Below, piece by piece: positions 21,996-33,075 of a stretch of DNA of 64,000 nucleotides. Numbering within the stretch: position 1 is the stretch's first letter; each line of letters starts with the position of its first letter. This stretch comes from Penium margaritaceum. Taxonomy: Eukaryota > Streptophyta > Zygnematophyceae > Desmidiales > Peniaceae. Where the stretch lies: positions 35,135 to 99,134 of the forward strand of contig SZWC01000843.1 in the NCBI GenBank assembly GCA_023375785.1, given 5' to 3'. Position numbers and translations under genes: made by a program. The notes below the pieces were generated by a model that had not been told where the DNA came from, made no database searches, and saw only the letters and a program-made list of their open reading frames with translations.

Positions 21996-24900
21996 AACTA
22001 AATGAACTCCAATTCAACTAGAGCAAGCCCAAAACAAAAGGAGCAAGTCCAAGACAACTGCAGCAATCCAAAGGTAACAGGAGTAGGCCGAAGACAACCT
22101 GAGCAAGGCCAAGACAACTGGAGCAAGCCTAAGAAAACTGGAGCAAGGCCAAGACAACTGGAGCAAGCCCAAGGCAACTAGGACAAGCGTAAGATAACTG
22201 GAGCAAGACCAAGACAACTCGAGCAAGCCCAAGACATCTGGAGCAAGTCAAAGATATCTGGAGCAAGCTCAAGTCAACAGGAGCAAGCCCAAGACAACTT
22301 GAGCAAGCCCAAGACAACTGGAGCAAGGCCAAGACGACTGGAGCAAGCCCAAGTCAGCTGGAGCAAGCCCAAGACAGCTGGGGCAATTCCAAGTCAACTA
22401 GAGTAAAGCCAAGATAACTAGAGCAAGCCCAAGAAAACTGTAGCAAGCCCAAGAAAACTGGAGCAGGGCCAAGACAACGGGAGGAAGCCCAAGAAAAATG
22501 GGGCAAGCCCAAGAGACCTGGAGCAAGCCCGAGAGAAGTGGAGCAAGCCCAAGACAACTGGAGCAAGGCCAAGAAACCTCAAGCAAGCCCAAGACAACTG
22601 GAGCAAGCCCAAGAAAACTGCAGCAAGCCCAAGACACTTGGAACAAGCACAAGACAACTGGAGCAAGGCCAAGACAACTTGAGTAAGCCCAAGACAACTG
22701 GAGCAAGGCAAAGACAACTGGAGCAATCCAAAGACAACTGGAGTAAGGCCTAGACAACTGGAGCAAGCACAAGACAAGTGGAGCAAGACCAAGACAAGTG
22801 GGGCAGGCCCGAGACAACTTGAGTAAGCTCAAGACAACATTAGCACGCCAAAGACAGCTTGAGCAAGGCCAAGCCAACTGGAGAAAGCCAAAGACAACTG
22901 GAGCAAGCCCAAGACAACTTGAGCAAGCCCAAGACATCTCGAGCAAGGCAAAGAAAACTAGAGCAAGCTCAAGTCAATTGGAGCAAGTATACAACAACTG
23001 GCGCAGGCCAAGACAAGTGGAGCAATGCCAAGACAAGTGGAGTAGGCCCAAAGCTACTAGAGAAAACCCAAGACAACTGGAGCAAGCCCAAGAAAACTAA
23101 AGCAAGGCCAAGACAACTGGAGCAAGCATAAGACAACTCGAGCAAGCCGAAGAAAACCAAAGCAAGGCCAAGACAACTCGAGTAATCCCAAGACACCTAG
23201 AGCAAGTCCAAATCTACTCGAGCAAGGCCACAAAAACTGGAGCAAGGCCAAGGCCATTGGAGCATGCCCAAAACATCTGGAGGAAACCCGAGACAACTGG
23301 AGCAAGTCAAAGACAACTGGAGAAAGGCCAATACAACTGGAGCAAGCCAAAGGCAACTTGAGTAGGCCGAAGATAAGTGGAGCAAGGCAAGGACGACTGG
23401 AGCAAGACCAAGACAACTGGAGCAAGCCTAATACAACTGGAGCAAGGCGAAGACAACTGGAGGAAGCACAAGACAAATGGAGCAAGCCCAAGACAACTGG
23501 AGAAAGCCTAAGACAACTAAAGCAAGACCAAGACAATTGGACCAATTCCAAGAGAACTCAAGCACGGCCAAGACAACTAGAGCAAGGCAAAGAAAAATGG
23601 AGTTAGCCCAAGACAACTCGGGCAAGCCCAAAACAACTGGAGCAAGTCCAAGACAACTAGAGCAAGGCCACGACAACTGGAGGAAGCCCAAGACAACCAG
23701 AGCCAGCCCGAGACATTTGGAGCAAGGCAAAGACAACTGGAGCAAGGCCAAGACAACTGGAGCAATCCCAAGAAAACTCGAGCAAGCTCAAGACAACTGG
23801 AGCAAGCCCAAGACAATTGGAGCAAGCCCAAGACAACTGGAGCAAGGCCAAGACAACTGGAGCAAGCCCAAGACAACTGGAGCAAGCCCAAGAAAACTGG
23901 AGAAAGGCAAAGACAACTCAAGCAAGCCCAAGACAAATGGAGCAAGCCCAAAACAACTGGAGCAAGGCGAATACAACTGCAGCAAGGCCAAGGCAACTGG
24001 AGCAAGCCAAAGAAAGCTGGAGCAAGCCCAAGACAACTAGAGCACGGCCAAGACAATTGGAGCATGCTCAAGACAACTGGAGCAAGGCCAAGGCAACTGG
24101 AGTAATCATAAAACAATTGGAGCAAGGTGTAGACAACTAGAGAAGCCCAAGACAACTAGAGGAAGACCTAGACAGCTGGAGCAAGCCCAAGATAACTGGA
24201 GCAAGCCAAAGAAAACTGGAGCAGGTCCAAGGTAACGGGAGCAAGTTCAAGAGAACAGGACCAAGGCCAAGACAATTGGAGCAAGGCCAGGACAGCTGGA
24301 GCAAGCCCAAAACTACCGGAGCAAGCCCAAGGCAACTGGAGCAAGCCCAAGAAAGCCGGAGAAAGGCCAAGAAAACTGGAGCAAGCCCGAGACACCTGGA
24401 GCAAGCCCAAAACAACTAGAGCAAGGCCACCAAAACTGGAGATAGGTCAGACAACTGTAGCAAGCCCAAGACAAATGGACGAAGCCGAAGACAACTCGAG
24501 CAAGTCCAAGACAGTTGGAGCAATGCCAATAAAACTGGAGGAAGCCAAAGACAACAGGAGTAAGCCAAAGATAACTAGAGCAAGGTCAAGACAACTGGAG
24601 CAAGCCAAAGAAAACTGGAGCAAGCCTAATAGAACTGGAGCAGAGCCAAGACATTACGAGCAAGCACAAGAAAACTGGAGGAAACCCGAGACAAGTGGAC
24701 CAAAGCACAAGACAACTGGAGCAAGCCCAAGAAAACTGGAGCAAGTCCAAGACATTTGGTGCAAGCCTAAGACAGCTTGAGCAAGGTCAAGACATTTAGA
24801 GAAAGCCCAAGACAATTGAAGCAAGCTTACGACAACTAAAGCAAGCCCAAGACAACTGGAGCAAGCCTAAGACTACTAGAGCAAGGCCAAAAGAACTGGA

Positions 24901-26761
24901 GCAAGCCCAAGACAACTAGAGCAAGGCCAAGACAACAGGATCAATGCCAAGAAAACTGGAGCAAGGCTAAGACAACTGGAGTAATCCTAAGATAAGTGGA
25001 GCAAGATGTAGACAACTGGAGTAAGCCCAAGACAACTTGAGCAAGATAAAGACAACTGGAGCACGCCCAAGACAACTGGAGAATGGCCAAGAAAACTCGA
25101 GCAAGTCCAAGAAAACTGGAGCAAGCCGAAGACAACTGGAGCAAGCCTTAGACAACTGAAGGAAGTCCGAGTCAACAGGAGCAAGTCCAAGACAACTCGA
25201 GCAAGGCCAAGACAACTAGCGCAAGGCGAAGACAATTGGAGCAAGCCCAACACAAGTGGAGCAAGCACAAGTCATTTGGAGCGAGCCCAAGACAACTGGA
25301 GCAAGGCCATGACAACTGGAGCAAGCCCAAGACAACTAAGCAAGCACAAGAGAACTGGAGCAAGGCAAAAACAACAAGAGCAAGTCCAAAACGACTGGAG
25401 CAAGTTCAAAATAAATGGAGCAAGTCCAAGAAAACTGGAGCAAGCCCAAGACAACTGGAGCAAGCCTTAGACAAGTGGAGCAAGCCCGATTGAACTGGAG
25501 CAAGTCCAAGACAAATGGAGCAAAGCCAAGACAACTAAAGAAAGGCCAAGAGAACAAGAGAAAGCCCAAGACAGCTGGAGCAAGCCTAAGACATCTGGAG
25601 CAAGTCAAAGACAACTGAAGCAAGGCCAAGGAAACTGGAGCAAGCCCAAGGCAACTGGAGCTATCCCACAAAAACTGGAGCAACGCAAAGACACCTGGAG
25701 CAAGTCCAAGAAAAATGGAGGAACTCTAGAACAACTTGAGCAAGGCCAAGACAACTAGAGCAAGGCCAAGACAACTAGAGCAAGCCAAAGACAACTAGAG
25801 AAAGACCAAGACAACTGGGGCAGGCCCAAGACAACTGGATTAAACTCAAGACAACTGGAGCACGCGGAAGACAGCTGGAGCAAGGCCAAGCCAATTAGAG
25901 CAAGCCCAAGACAACTGGAGCAAGACCAAGACAACCTGAGAAATCCCAAGACAACTAGAGCAAGGCGATGAAAGCTGTAGAAAGTCAATGTCAACTGGAG
26001 CAAGTCCAAGACAACTGGAGCAAGGCCAATACAACTACCGCAAGGCCAAGACAACTACAGCAAGCGCAAAGCTACTGGAGCAAGCCCAAGAAAACTGGAG
26101 CAAGCCCAAGGAATCAGGAGCAAGGCCAAGACAACTAGAGCAAGTCCAAGACAACTGGAGCAAGCCGAAGAAAACTTGAGCAAGGCCAAGACAACTGGAG
26201 CAAGCCCAAGACACCAGAAGCAAGCCCAAATCTACTAGAGCAAGGCCAAGAAAACTGTTGCAAGGCAAAGGCAACTGGAGCGAGCCCAAGACAACAGGAG
26301 AAATCCCAAGACAACTGGAGCAAGGCCGAGGCAACTGGAGCAATCCCAAGATAACTGGAGCAAGCCCGAGAGAACTGGAGCAAGCCCAAGACAACTTGAG
26401 TAAGACCGAGACAAGTGGAGCATGCCCAAGACCATTAGAGAATGGCCAAGACAGCTGGAGCAAGCCCAAGACAACTGGAGCAAGGCCAAGACAACTAGAG
26501 GAAGCCTTAGACAAGTGGAGCAAGCCCGATTAAACTGGAGCAAGTTGGAGACAAATGGAGCAAGGTCAAGACAACGAGAGCAAGGCCAAGACAACTGTAG
26601 TAAGGTGCAGACAACTGGAGGTAGCCAAAGGCAACTGGAGCAAGCCCAAGACAACTGGAGCAAGTCAAAGACAACTTGAACAAGGCCATGACAAGTGGAG
26701 AAAATCCAAGACAACTAGAGAAAGCCCAAGAAAACTGGAGCAAGGCCAAGTCAATTGGAGC
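21996..26761 (+). repeat. 20-bp satellite array, segment 2
   Basis: About 238 units, same orientation as segment 1. It contains higher-order marker block copy 2 (24062-25088). Rare units such as CCCGATT(G/A)AACTGG occur twice (near 25488 and 26528), which suggests a local sub-duplication. It ends at the hAT target duplication. Confidence 0.97.
24062..25088 (+). repeat. Higher-order repeat marker block, copy 2
   Basis: GCATGCTCAAGACAACTGG 24062; TAATCATAAAACAATT 24103; GCAATGCCAAT 24520; GATAAGTGGAGCAAGATGTAG 24991 region; GAGAATGGCC 25079. Confidence 0.88.
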
Positions 26762-26777
26762 CAGTGTTGCCTTCGAT
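26762..26777 (+). repeat. hAT left terminal inverted repeat
   Basis: CAGTGTTGCCTTCGAT. It pairs with the right end (about 31512-31527) with one gap and one mismatch. A second copy at 27146 is part of the assembly duplication. Confidence 0.88.
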
Positions 26778-26780
26778 GCT

Positions 26781-26840
26781 CGTTGTAGGGACCCTACAAC
26801 GACCTCGGCACATCGAGGCACATCGATGTAGCCTCGATGT
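26781..26840. repeat. hAT left subterminal palindromes
   Basis: 26781-26801 is a 10-bp palindrome (CGTTGTAGGG and its complement) around one base. 26810-26840 has arms ACATCGAGGC and GCCTCGATGT enclosing the palindrome ACATCGATGT. Such subterminal motifs usually bind hAT transposase. Confidence 0.85.
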
Positions 26841-27733
26841 GGTGTAGGGTCATAGGGGCGACCGGGACCTACCGGCGCCTAATTTTTCAACACGGCCGAG
26901 ATGACCAAGCACAAATCCCAGTCACCGCGAGTAGCCCGGTTCGGCTTCGGACACCTCGGAAGCACTTCACATGCACGCATCATGCCATACTTAGAAGTGC
27001 TGGCAATGACAGTGACATGTGGCATGACTCAGCTTAGATTTGACCAATGGGGAGGTTAGATAGCAAGGACTCATATGACAGCCTGGAATGAAAGGCGCCT
27101 ACTTAGCTTCATCCTGAGCGGACATTCCGAGGGCCAGTCACATNCCAGTGTTGCCTTCGATGCTCGTTGTAGGGCCCCTACAACGACCTCGGCACATCGA
27201 GGCACATCGATGTAGCCTCGATGTGGTGTAGGGTCATAGGGGCGACCGGGACCTACCGGCGCCCAATTTTTCAACACGGCTGAGACGACCAAGCACAAAT
27301 CCCAGTCACCGCGAGTAGCCCGGTTCGGCTTCGGACACCTCGGAAGCACTTCACATGCACGCATCATGCCATACTTAGAAGTGCTGGCAATGACAGTGAC
27401 ATGTGGCATGACTCAGCTTAGATTTGACCAATGGGGAGGTTAGATAGCAAGGACTCATATGACAGCCTGGAATGAAAGGCGCCTACTTAGCTTCATCCTG
27501 AGCGGACATTCCGAGGGCCAGTCACATGCAGTGCATTGGAATCTTCTAAAATCTCTTATCGATAAGCATAGAGTACAGTTTGGTAAAATTTTGTGGAAAA
27601 CTTTAACGTCAAAAATGTCTTTCCATACTCGTAGTCTGAACGTCAAATACATGACGACCACATTTTCATCATTTCAGTTGCAACGGTAGGAGGTTTTACT
27701 GAATCTCTTTCAATTCAAATTTTGTTTCTTAGT

Positions 27734-27774
27734 AAGTCCGAACATGCAAACCGATTGTTTGCATGTTCGGACTT
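27734..27774. repeat. Perfect 17-bp stem hairpin upstream of the transposase
   Basis: AAGTCCGAACATGCAAA, a 7-nt loop (CCGATTG), then the exact reverse complement. It lies about 280 bp upstream of the transposase start and could be a regulatory or transposase-binding element. Confidence 0.9.
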
Positions 27775-27777
27775 GTG

Positions 27778-27880
27778 CATCGATTTGCCGACAGATCATG
27801 TACCGTCGATCGGTGAATTGTGTGCCATCGATTTGCCGATGGATCATTTACCGTCGATCGTGAGAACGCTCATACACCGT
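27778..27880 (+). repeat. Two direct ~52-bp repeats upstream of the transposase
   Basis: CATCGATTTGCCGA..GATCAT.TACCGTCGATCG occurs twice in tandem, just after the hairpin. CATCGAT also echoes the subterminal ACATCGATGT palindromes. Confidence 0.75.
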
Positions 27881-28053
27881 CCATTTGGCAACTCATCAGA
27901 CGTGCGTTTGCGGTGGCGGAGTCGGCGTCTGGAAAGACGCGGACGCCGACACTCGATACCCCGCCACTCTATACTCCCAGTAACACACCAACGATGTGTT
28001 CGATGATGGCGTGAGCACTTCACCGCTGGGAGTAGCCCGGCAGTCGTCTCACC

Positions 28054-31000
28054 ATGGCTTCGCAGCCAAGCTCTCAGCCAAGCACCAACAGAGGCTCCAC
28101 TAGAGCCTCAAGCCCCTCGGTTACCCCAGCGTCTGCCGTGCCCGGCCAGTTTGACGCCAGCAAGTGGAACCCACCAAGGAGGCGCAGGCTCACTGGTGAT
28201 TTCCTCACCAAGGAGCTTTCGAAACACTGCCAAGCATGGGCGACGCCGGCGAAGAAGGCTGGCTTCATCTGCGGAGCATGTGCCAAGAAAGTNGGCAGCT
28301 TCAACGACGCTTGAGGGTGAGATACCGCTCTTTGACATCAACAAAGCTGCTTCATTTCGCCAGACCACCATGGTTGAGCACACTGACAAGCAGAAGAACG
28401 ACCGCTGCCAGCTGGACATCGTCAAACTAATGTGCATCACCGCATCCCCTATCTCTTTCTGTAGAGAACCAGTTCTCATGGAAGTCATCAGGTCGGCCAG
28501 GAAAACTACTTCAAGTTTCAGGCTTCCAAGCAAGGACACAGTGACTGGTGAGCTGTTGCCCAGGCTAGACACTGAGTTGGCCGAGCTGGACGCTCCCTTG
28601 ATGCAGGGTTGGTCGACATACGGCACCAGCCTTGCTGTTGACGAGTGGTCTGACAGGCAGGTTAGGCCTGTGTACAATGCCATGGCAGTGAATGCCATGG
28701 GGGCTGTTCACCTATTTTCTTGTGATGCAAGCGGCTTGACCAGAGACGCGGACCACATAGCAAGCATGATTGTTGCAGCAATTGAGACAGTGGGCGAGTA
28801 CAAAGTCATTTCAGTCATCTGTGACAATGCTTCTGTGAACAAAAAGGCCTTTTCAGACCTGAGAGTGCGGTACCCGAAGCTATTCTTCCAAGGTTGTTGT
28901 GCCCACAACATTGATCTCATTATGAAGGATGTTGGCAAGTCTGCATGGGGTGCGGGGATCATTGGGAAGTGTGAGAAGATCATTGCATTTTTCAGGAACA
29001 ACGCCATGCCCAGGACATGGCTGAAGGAAAAAACGGGAGGCAAGGTGCTGAAGACCAGGTGTGACACCCGCTTCGCCTCTGTCTTTGACATGGTGGAGAG
29101 GCTCTTGGAGCTGAGAGCAGAGGTGGAGGAGTTTGTGCAGCTGCCTCTGTGGAAGCTGATTGGTTCAACCAGGGATGCAGGATTCAGAAGCAGGAAGAAG
29201 GAGGTGAGGGCGCTCATTCGCCGCAAGGTTTTTTGGTTGCAGGTGCGTCAGTTGAAGGATGTGCTGTTGCCACTGGTGANCCGAAGCTATTCTTCCAAGG
29301 TTGTTGTGCCCACAACATTGATCTCATTATGAAGGATGTTGGCAAGTCTGCATGGGGTGCGGGGATCATTGGGAAGTGTGAGAAGATCATTGCATTTTTC
29401 AGGAACAACGCCATGCCCAGGACATGGCTGAAGGAAAAAACGGGAGGCAAGGTGCTGAAGACCAGGTGTGACACCCGCTTTGCCTCTGTCTTTGACATGG
29501 TGGAGAGGCTCTTGGAGCTGAGAGCAGAGGTGGAGGAGTTTGTGCAGCTGCCTCTGTGGAAGCTGATTGGTTCAACCAGGGATGCAGGATTCAGAAGCAG
29601 GAAGAAGGAGGTGAGGGCGCTCATTCGCCGCAAGGTTTTTTGGTTGCAGGTGCGTCAGTTGAAGGATGTGCTGTTGCCACTGGTGAAGGTGCTGCGGGTG
29701 GCTGACGCCCCTGGTGGGGGGGCAGGGCAGATTTACGAGGGAATGCTGGATTGTGCTGAGCAGCTCAAGGCCCTGACTGAGAAGAAAGGGAAGAAGCCGA
29801 GTAAGGTGGCAGAATGCCATGTCAACTACGTCTTGGGGAGGCTAGACGAGCGGTGGTCAAGGGACATGTCTTGTCCCCTCTATGCAGCTGCCCGCCGTCT
29901 GCATCCTGAACACTTCGGGAATGATCTGTCAACTGACTCCACCACCTTGGAGGCCTGGCAGGCTGTCATAGAGGCCCTGGTTCCAGAAGAGCAGCAGGAT
30001 GTCATCATGAAAGAGATGGGAGCCTTCCAGCTGGGACAGACTAGCGTAGTCCAGGATCCGATGGTGTCTGTACGCAGGAATGCCAAGGCTGTCGCAGCTG
30101 TTGCAAAGGTGCAATGTGGTACCATGACTGCTGTCGAGTGGCATGTAAACTACATGTGTGCATTGCCTGTGCTCAGGGATCTGGCTCTCAAGATCCTGTC
30201 TCAACCTTGCTCATCATCAGAGTGTGAATGCATTCTCTCAGCGCATGAGCTCATTCATACCGCCAGGAGGAACCGGCTCAAGGTGGCAACCTTAGAGCTC
30301 CTCGTGCGGTGTCACGTGCGTTTGCGCAAACACTATGGCAGGAATGGACGCAGAGCAGCAAGGGACCTGGCAAGGGCTGCAGCAGCTGAAGCAGAAGCAG
30401 AGGCAGAAGCCGATGCCAGCGAGGATGACGGAGAGGTGGTGGAGGAGGAAGGTGTGTTGAGTGAGCCCGAGGAGGATTGGGAGACTGACGATGAGGGTGA
30501 GGAGGAGGAGGAGCTTGTGGAGGAGGTGGGAGAGGATGATGTGGTGGAGGTCATGGCCTCCGTGCGTGTCATGAATGATACCCCTGGTCTGCCTCATGCA
30601 CGGCCAGTGCGTGTTCGTGTACAGGAGAAGTCAGCAAGTACCAGGGCAGCGGCAGGTGGGGGAGGAGCAAGCACCAGGAGGGCACCGGCAAGTGGGGGGG
30701 GAGCAAGCACGAGCAGGGAAGCGGCAGATGGAGGAGGAGCAAGCACCAGCAATGCACCTGCTGATGGAGCAGAAGGTGGGATGGATGCAGGGGAGGGAGG
30801 AGTGGAAGGTGAGCAAGGTGGAGGAGGAGGAGCAGGAGAACAGGGTGCTGGAGAGGATGGAGCAGGAGAGCAGGGTGCTGGGGAGGGAGGACCAGGGGGT
30901 GACCCAGCTTCAACTGCTGCCTCCCGCATTGGCGGTGCAAAGAGCAGCTCCAAGCGTGCTGCTCTAGCTGCCCTAGCAGCATCTAGGGTTTCCAAGCGTC

Positions 31001-31089
31001 GGGCAGGTGGCACTTTAGCAGCAGCTGTAGCAGCTAGGAATTTGGCGGCAAAGCGCAGAGCTGCTGCTGCTACAAAGAAGTACAAGTAG
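28054..31089 (+). CDS. hAT transposase (DUF659 / hAT dimerisation type)
   Basis: Cuts and pastes the hAT element in the nucleus. ATG at 28054 sits in a strong context (ACCATGG). The frame is interrupted by N at 28293 and by a 406-bp duplication next to N at 29280. If these are assembly joins, one frame of 875 codons runs to TAG at 31087-31089. Residues about 73-76 hold a C-x2-C (FICGACAKK), perhaps a partial BED finger. About 185-290 form the DUF659 segment with VDEWSD and ICDNASVN, the likely first two catalytic aspartates, then CCAHNIDLIMKDVGK. Near 585 is the dimerisation motif SSSECECILSA..HTARRNRL. Then come an acidic stretch (about 640-695), Gly/Ala/Ser repeats and a basic tail (KRRAGG, AAKRRAAAATKKYK) that may be a nuclear signal. 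I could not assign the third acidic residue. Confidence 0.88.
28293..28293. other. Single N inside the transposase frame
   Basis: Leaving out this one base keeps the reading frame open from AKK into VAASTTLEG. No duplicated flank is visible here, so it looks like a placeholder between two abutting contigs, or a one-base miscall. Confidence 0.7.
28874..29686 (+). other. Assembly join: 406-bp transposase segment present twice across N (29280)
   Basis: 28874-29279 and 29281-29686 are the same 406 bp with at least one substitution (CGCTTCGCC versus CGCTTTGCC). One copy is expected to be artefactual. Confidence 0.88.
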
Positions 31090-31223
31090 ATTCTGTCGTT
31101 CTTTACTTGTGATCAATGCAATCTGTGAATTTTCAAAATGTATGAGGTTCTTTGCAATGTGTGTTTCCTTCGTTTGAATATTCCTTGAAATACATGACCA
31201 GAATGAAAGTGTCATAGTGACAA

Positions 31224-31265
31224 AGTAACACAGTAACATGGTGACATGGTGACATGGTGACATGG
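31224..31265 (+). repeat. Short tandem repeat (GTGACATG)n downstream of the transposase
   Basis: Several copies of an 8-9-bp motif, GTGACATGGTGACATGG, with degenerate copies (GTAACACA, GTAACATG) before it, in the 3' flank of the transposase gene. Confidence 0.75.
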
Positions 31266-31437
31266 GTACATTGTATGGTTGTATGTTATTTCACAATGGT
31301 GCAAAATTGAAAGGTTTTTTAGAGTTAACCTTTTTAGTACTTTGAATACACATGCAGGAAATGTACTTCAAATCTCTAATTTGCAAATCTCCACACACAT
31401 GCGGCCAGGATGTGGCCAGAATCCCCAATCCCGGCTT

Positions 31438-31527
31438 CACCCACATCGATGTGGTCCATTCTGGCTACATCGATGTTCCGAGGTGGACATCGATGTACCG
31501 AGGTTCAAGGGATCAAGGTCAACACTG
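31438..31527. repeat. hAT right subterminal palindromes and right terminal inverted repeat
   Basis: ACATCGATGT-type palindromes occur at about 31442, 31469 and 31489, mirroring the left subterminal motif. The element ends GGTCAACACTG at 31527, followed by ATTGGAGC. Confidence 0.87.
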
Positions 31528-32052
31528 ATTGGAGCCAGGCCAAGACAACTGGAGCAATCCCAAGACAACTGGAGCAAGCTCAAGACAACTAGAGCAAGCC
31601 CAAGAAAACTGGAGGAAGCCCCAAACAAGTGGGCAAGCCCAAGACAACTGGAGAAAGACCAAGACAAATGGAGCAAGTCCAACACAACTGGAGCAAGCCT
31701 TAGACACTTGGAGCAAGCCTGAGTCAATCGGAGCAAGTCGAAGACAACTGGAGCAAGGGCAAGACAACTAGAGCAAGGCCACAACAACTGGAGCGAGCCG
31801 AGGACATTTGGAGCAAGCCCAAGACAATTGGAGCAAGCCCAAGACAACTGGAGCAAGGCCAAGACAGCTGGAGTAAGCCCAAGACAGCTGGAGCAAGCCC
31901 AAGAAAACCGGAGAAAGGCAAAGACAACTAGAGCAAGCCCAAGACAACTCGAGCAAACCCAAAAGAGCCGGAACAAGGCCAAGACAACTGCAGCAAGGCC
32001 AAGACAACTGGAACAAGCCAAAGACAACTAGAGCAAGGCCAAGACAATTGGT

Positions 32053-33075
32053 GCATTCTCAAGACAAGTGGAGCAGGGCCAAAACAACTGGATTAATCAT
32101 AAAACAATTCAATGAAGGCCAAGACAACTGGGGCAAGCTCAAGACAACTGGAGAAAGAACAAGACAACTAGAGCAAGCCCAAGACAACTGGAGCAAGCCA
32201 AAGAAAAGTGGAGCAGGCCGAAGTCAATGGGAGCAAGTTCATGACAACAGGAGGAAGGCCAAGACAACTGGAGCAAGGCCAAGAAAACTGGAGGAAGTCA
32301 AAAACTGTTGGAGCCCAAGACCACTGGAGCAAGCCCAAGAAATTTGGAGGAAGGCCAAGACAACTGGAGCAAGCCCAAGACACTTGGAGCAAGCCCAAAA
32401 AAACTAGAGCAAGGCCAACCAAACTAGAGCAAGGCCAGGAAAACCGGAGGAAGCCAAAGACAATTGGAGGAAGCCCAAGACAACTCGAGCAAGTCCAAGA
32501 TAGTTGGAGCAGTGCCAATACAACTGGAGCGGGCCAAAGACAACAAGAGTACGCCAAAGGTAAATGGGGCAAGGTCAAGACGACAAGGGTAAGCCCAAGA
32601 CAACTAGAGAAAGCCAAGAAATCTGGAGGAAGCCCAAGAAAACTGGAGCAAACCTGAGACAAGTGGACGAAAGCCCAAGACAATTGGAGCAAGGCCAAGA
32701 CATCTGGAGCAAGTCCAAACCAGCTGGAGCATGGCGAAGACATTTGGAGCAAGGCCAAGACAACTGGAGCAAGGTCAAGACAACTAGAGCAAGCCAAAGA
32801 CATCTGTTGCAAGCCTGCGACAATGGAGCAAGCCCAAGACAAGTGGAGCAAGCCTGAGACAACTACAGCAAGGCAAAAAAAACTAGAGCAAGTGTCAGAC
32901 AACTGGAGCAAGGCCAACACTACAGGAGCAATCCTAAGACAACTGGAGCAAGGCCAAGACAACTCGAGAAATCCCAAGATAACTAGAGCAAGATATAGAC
33001 AACCGGAGAAATTCCAGGACAACTTGAGCAGGACCAAGACAATTGGAGCATGCCGAAGACAAATGGAGAATGGCC
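32053..33075 (+). repeat. Higher-order repeat marker block, copy 3
   Basis: GCATTCTCAAGACAAGTGG 32053; TAATCATAAAACAATT 32094; GCAGTGCCAAT 32510; GATAACTAGAGCAAGATATAG 32978 region; GAGAATGGCC 33066. Confidence 0.88.

Larger units (their letters stand above)
26762..27527 (+). other. Assembly join: left transposon end present twice across a single N (27144)
   Basis: 26762-27143 and 27146-27527 are the same 382 bp with only a few substitutions, separated by N plus one C. A lone N between two near-identical overlaps is the mark of contig ends scaffolded without merging. The small differences suggest allelic or paralogous contigs. Confidence 0.85.
26762..31527 (+). mobile_element. hAT-superfamily DNA transposon inserted in the satellite
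   Basis: Seen: terminal inverted repeats CAGTGTTGCCTTCGAT (left) and CAGTGTTGACCTTGAT (right, reverse complement). Both sides carry the perfect 8-bp target duplication ATTGGAGC (26754-26761 and 31528-31535). Palindrome-rich subterminal regions flank a single transposase gene with DUF659-type and hAT C-terminal dimerisation motifs. An 8-bp duplication and CA-starting ends are hAT hallmarks. The window length (4766 bp) includes two assembly-made duplications. Without them the element would be about 3.98 kb. It looks complete and possibly autonomous. Confidence 0.93.

Noticed and set aside
28108-28698. Antisense open frames opposite the transposase (also 28708-29226 and 30594-31085)
   Set aside because: They are shadows of the G/C-biased coding strand, with no recognisable domain.
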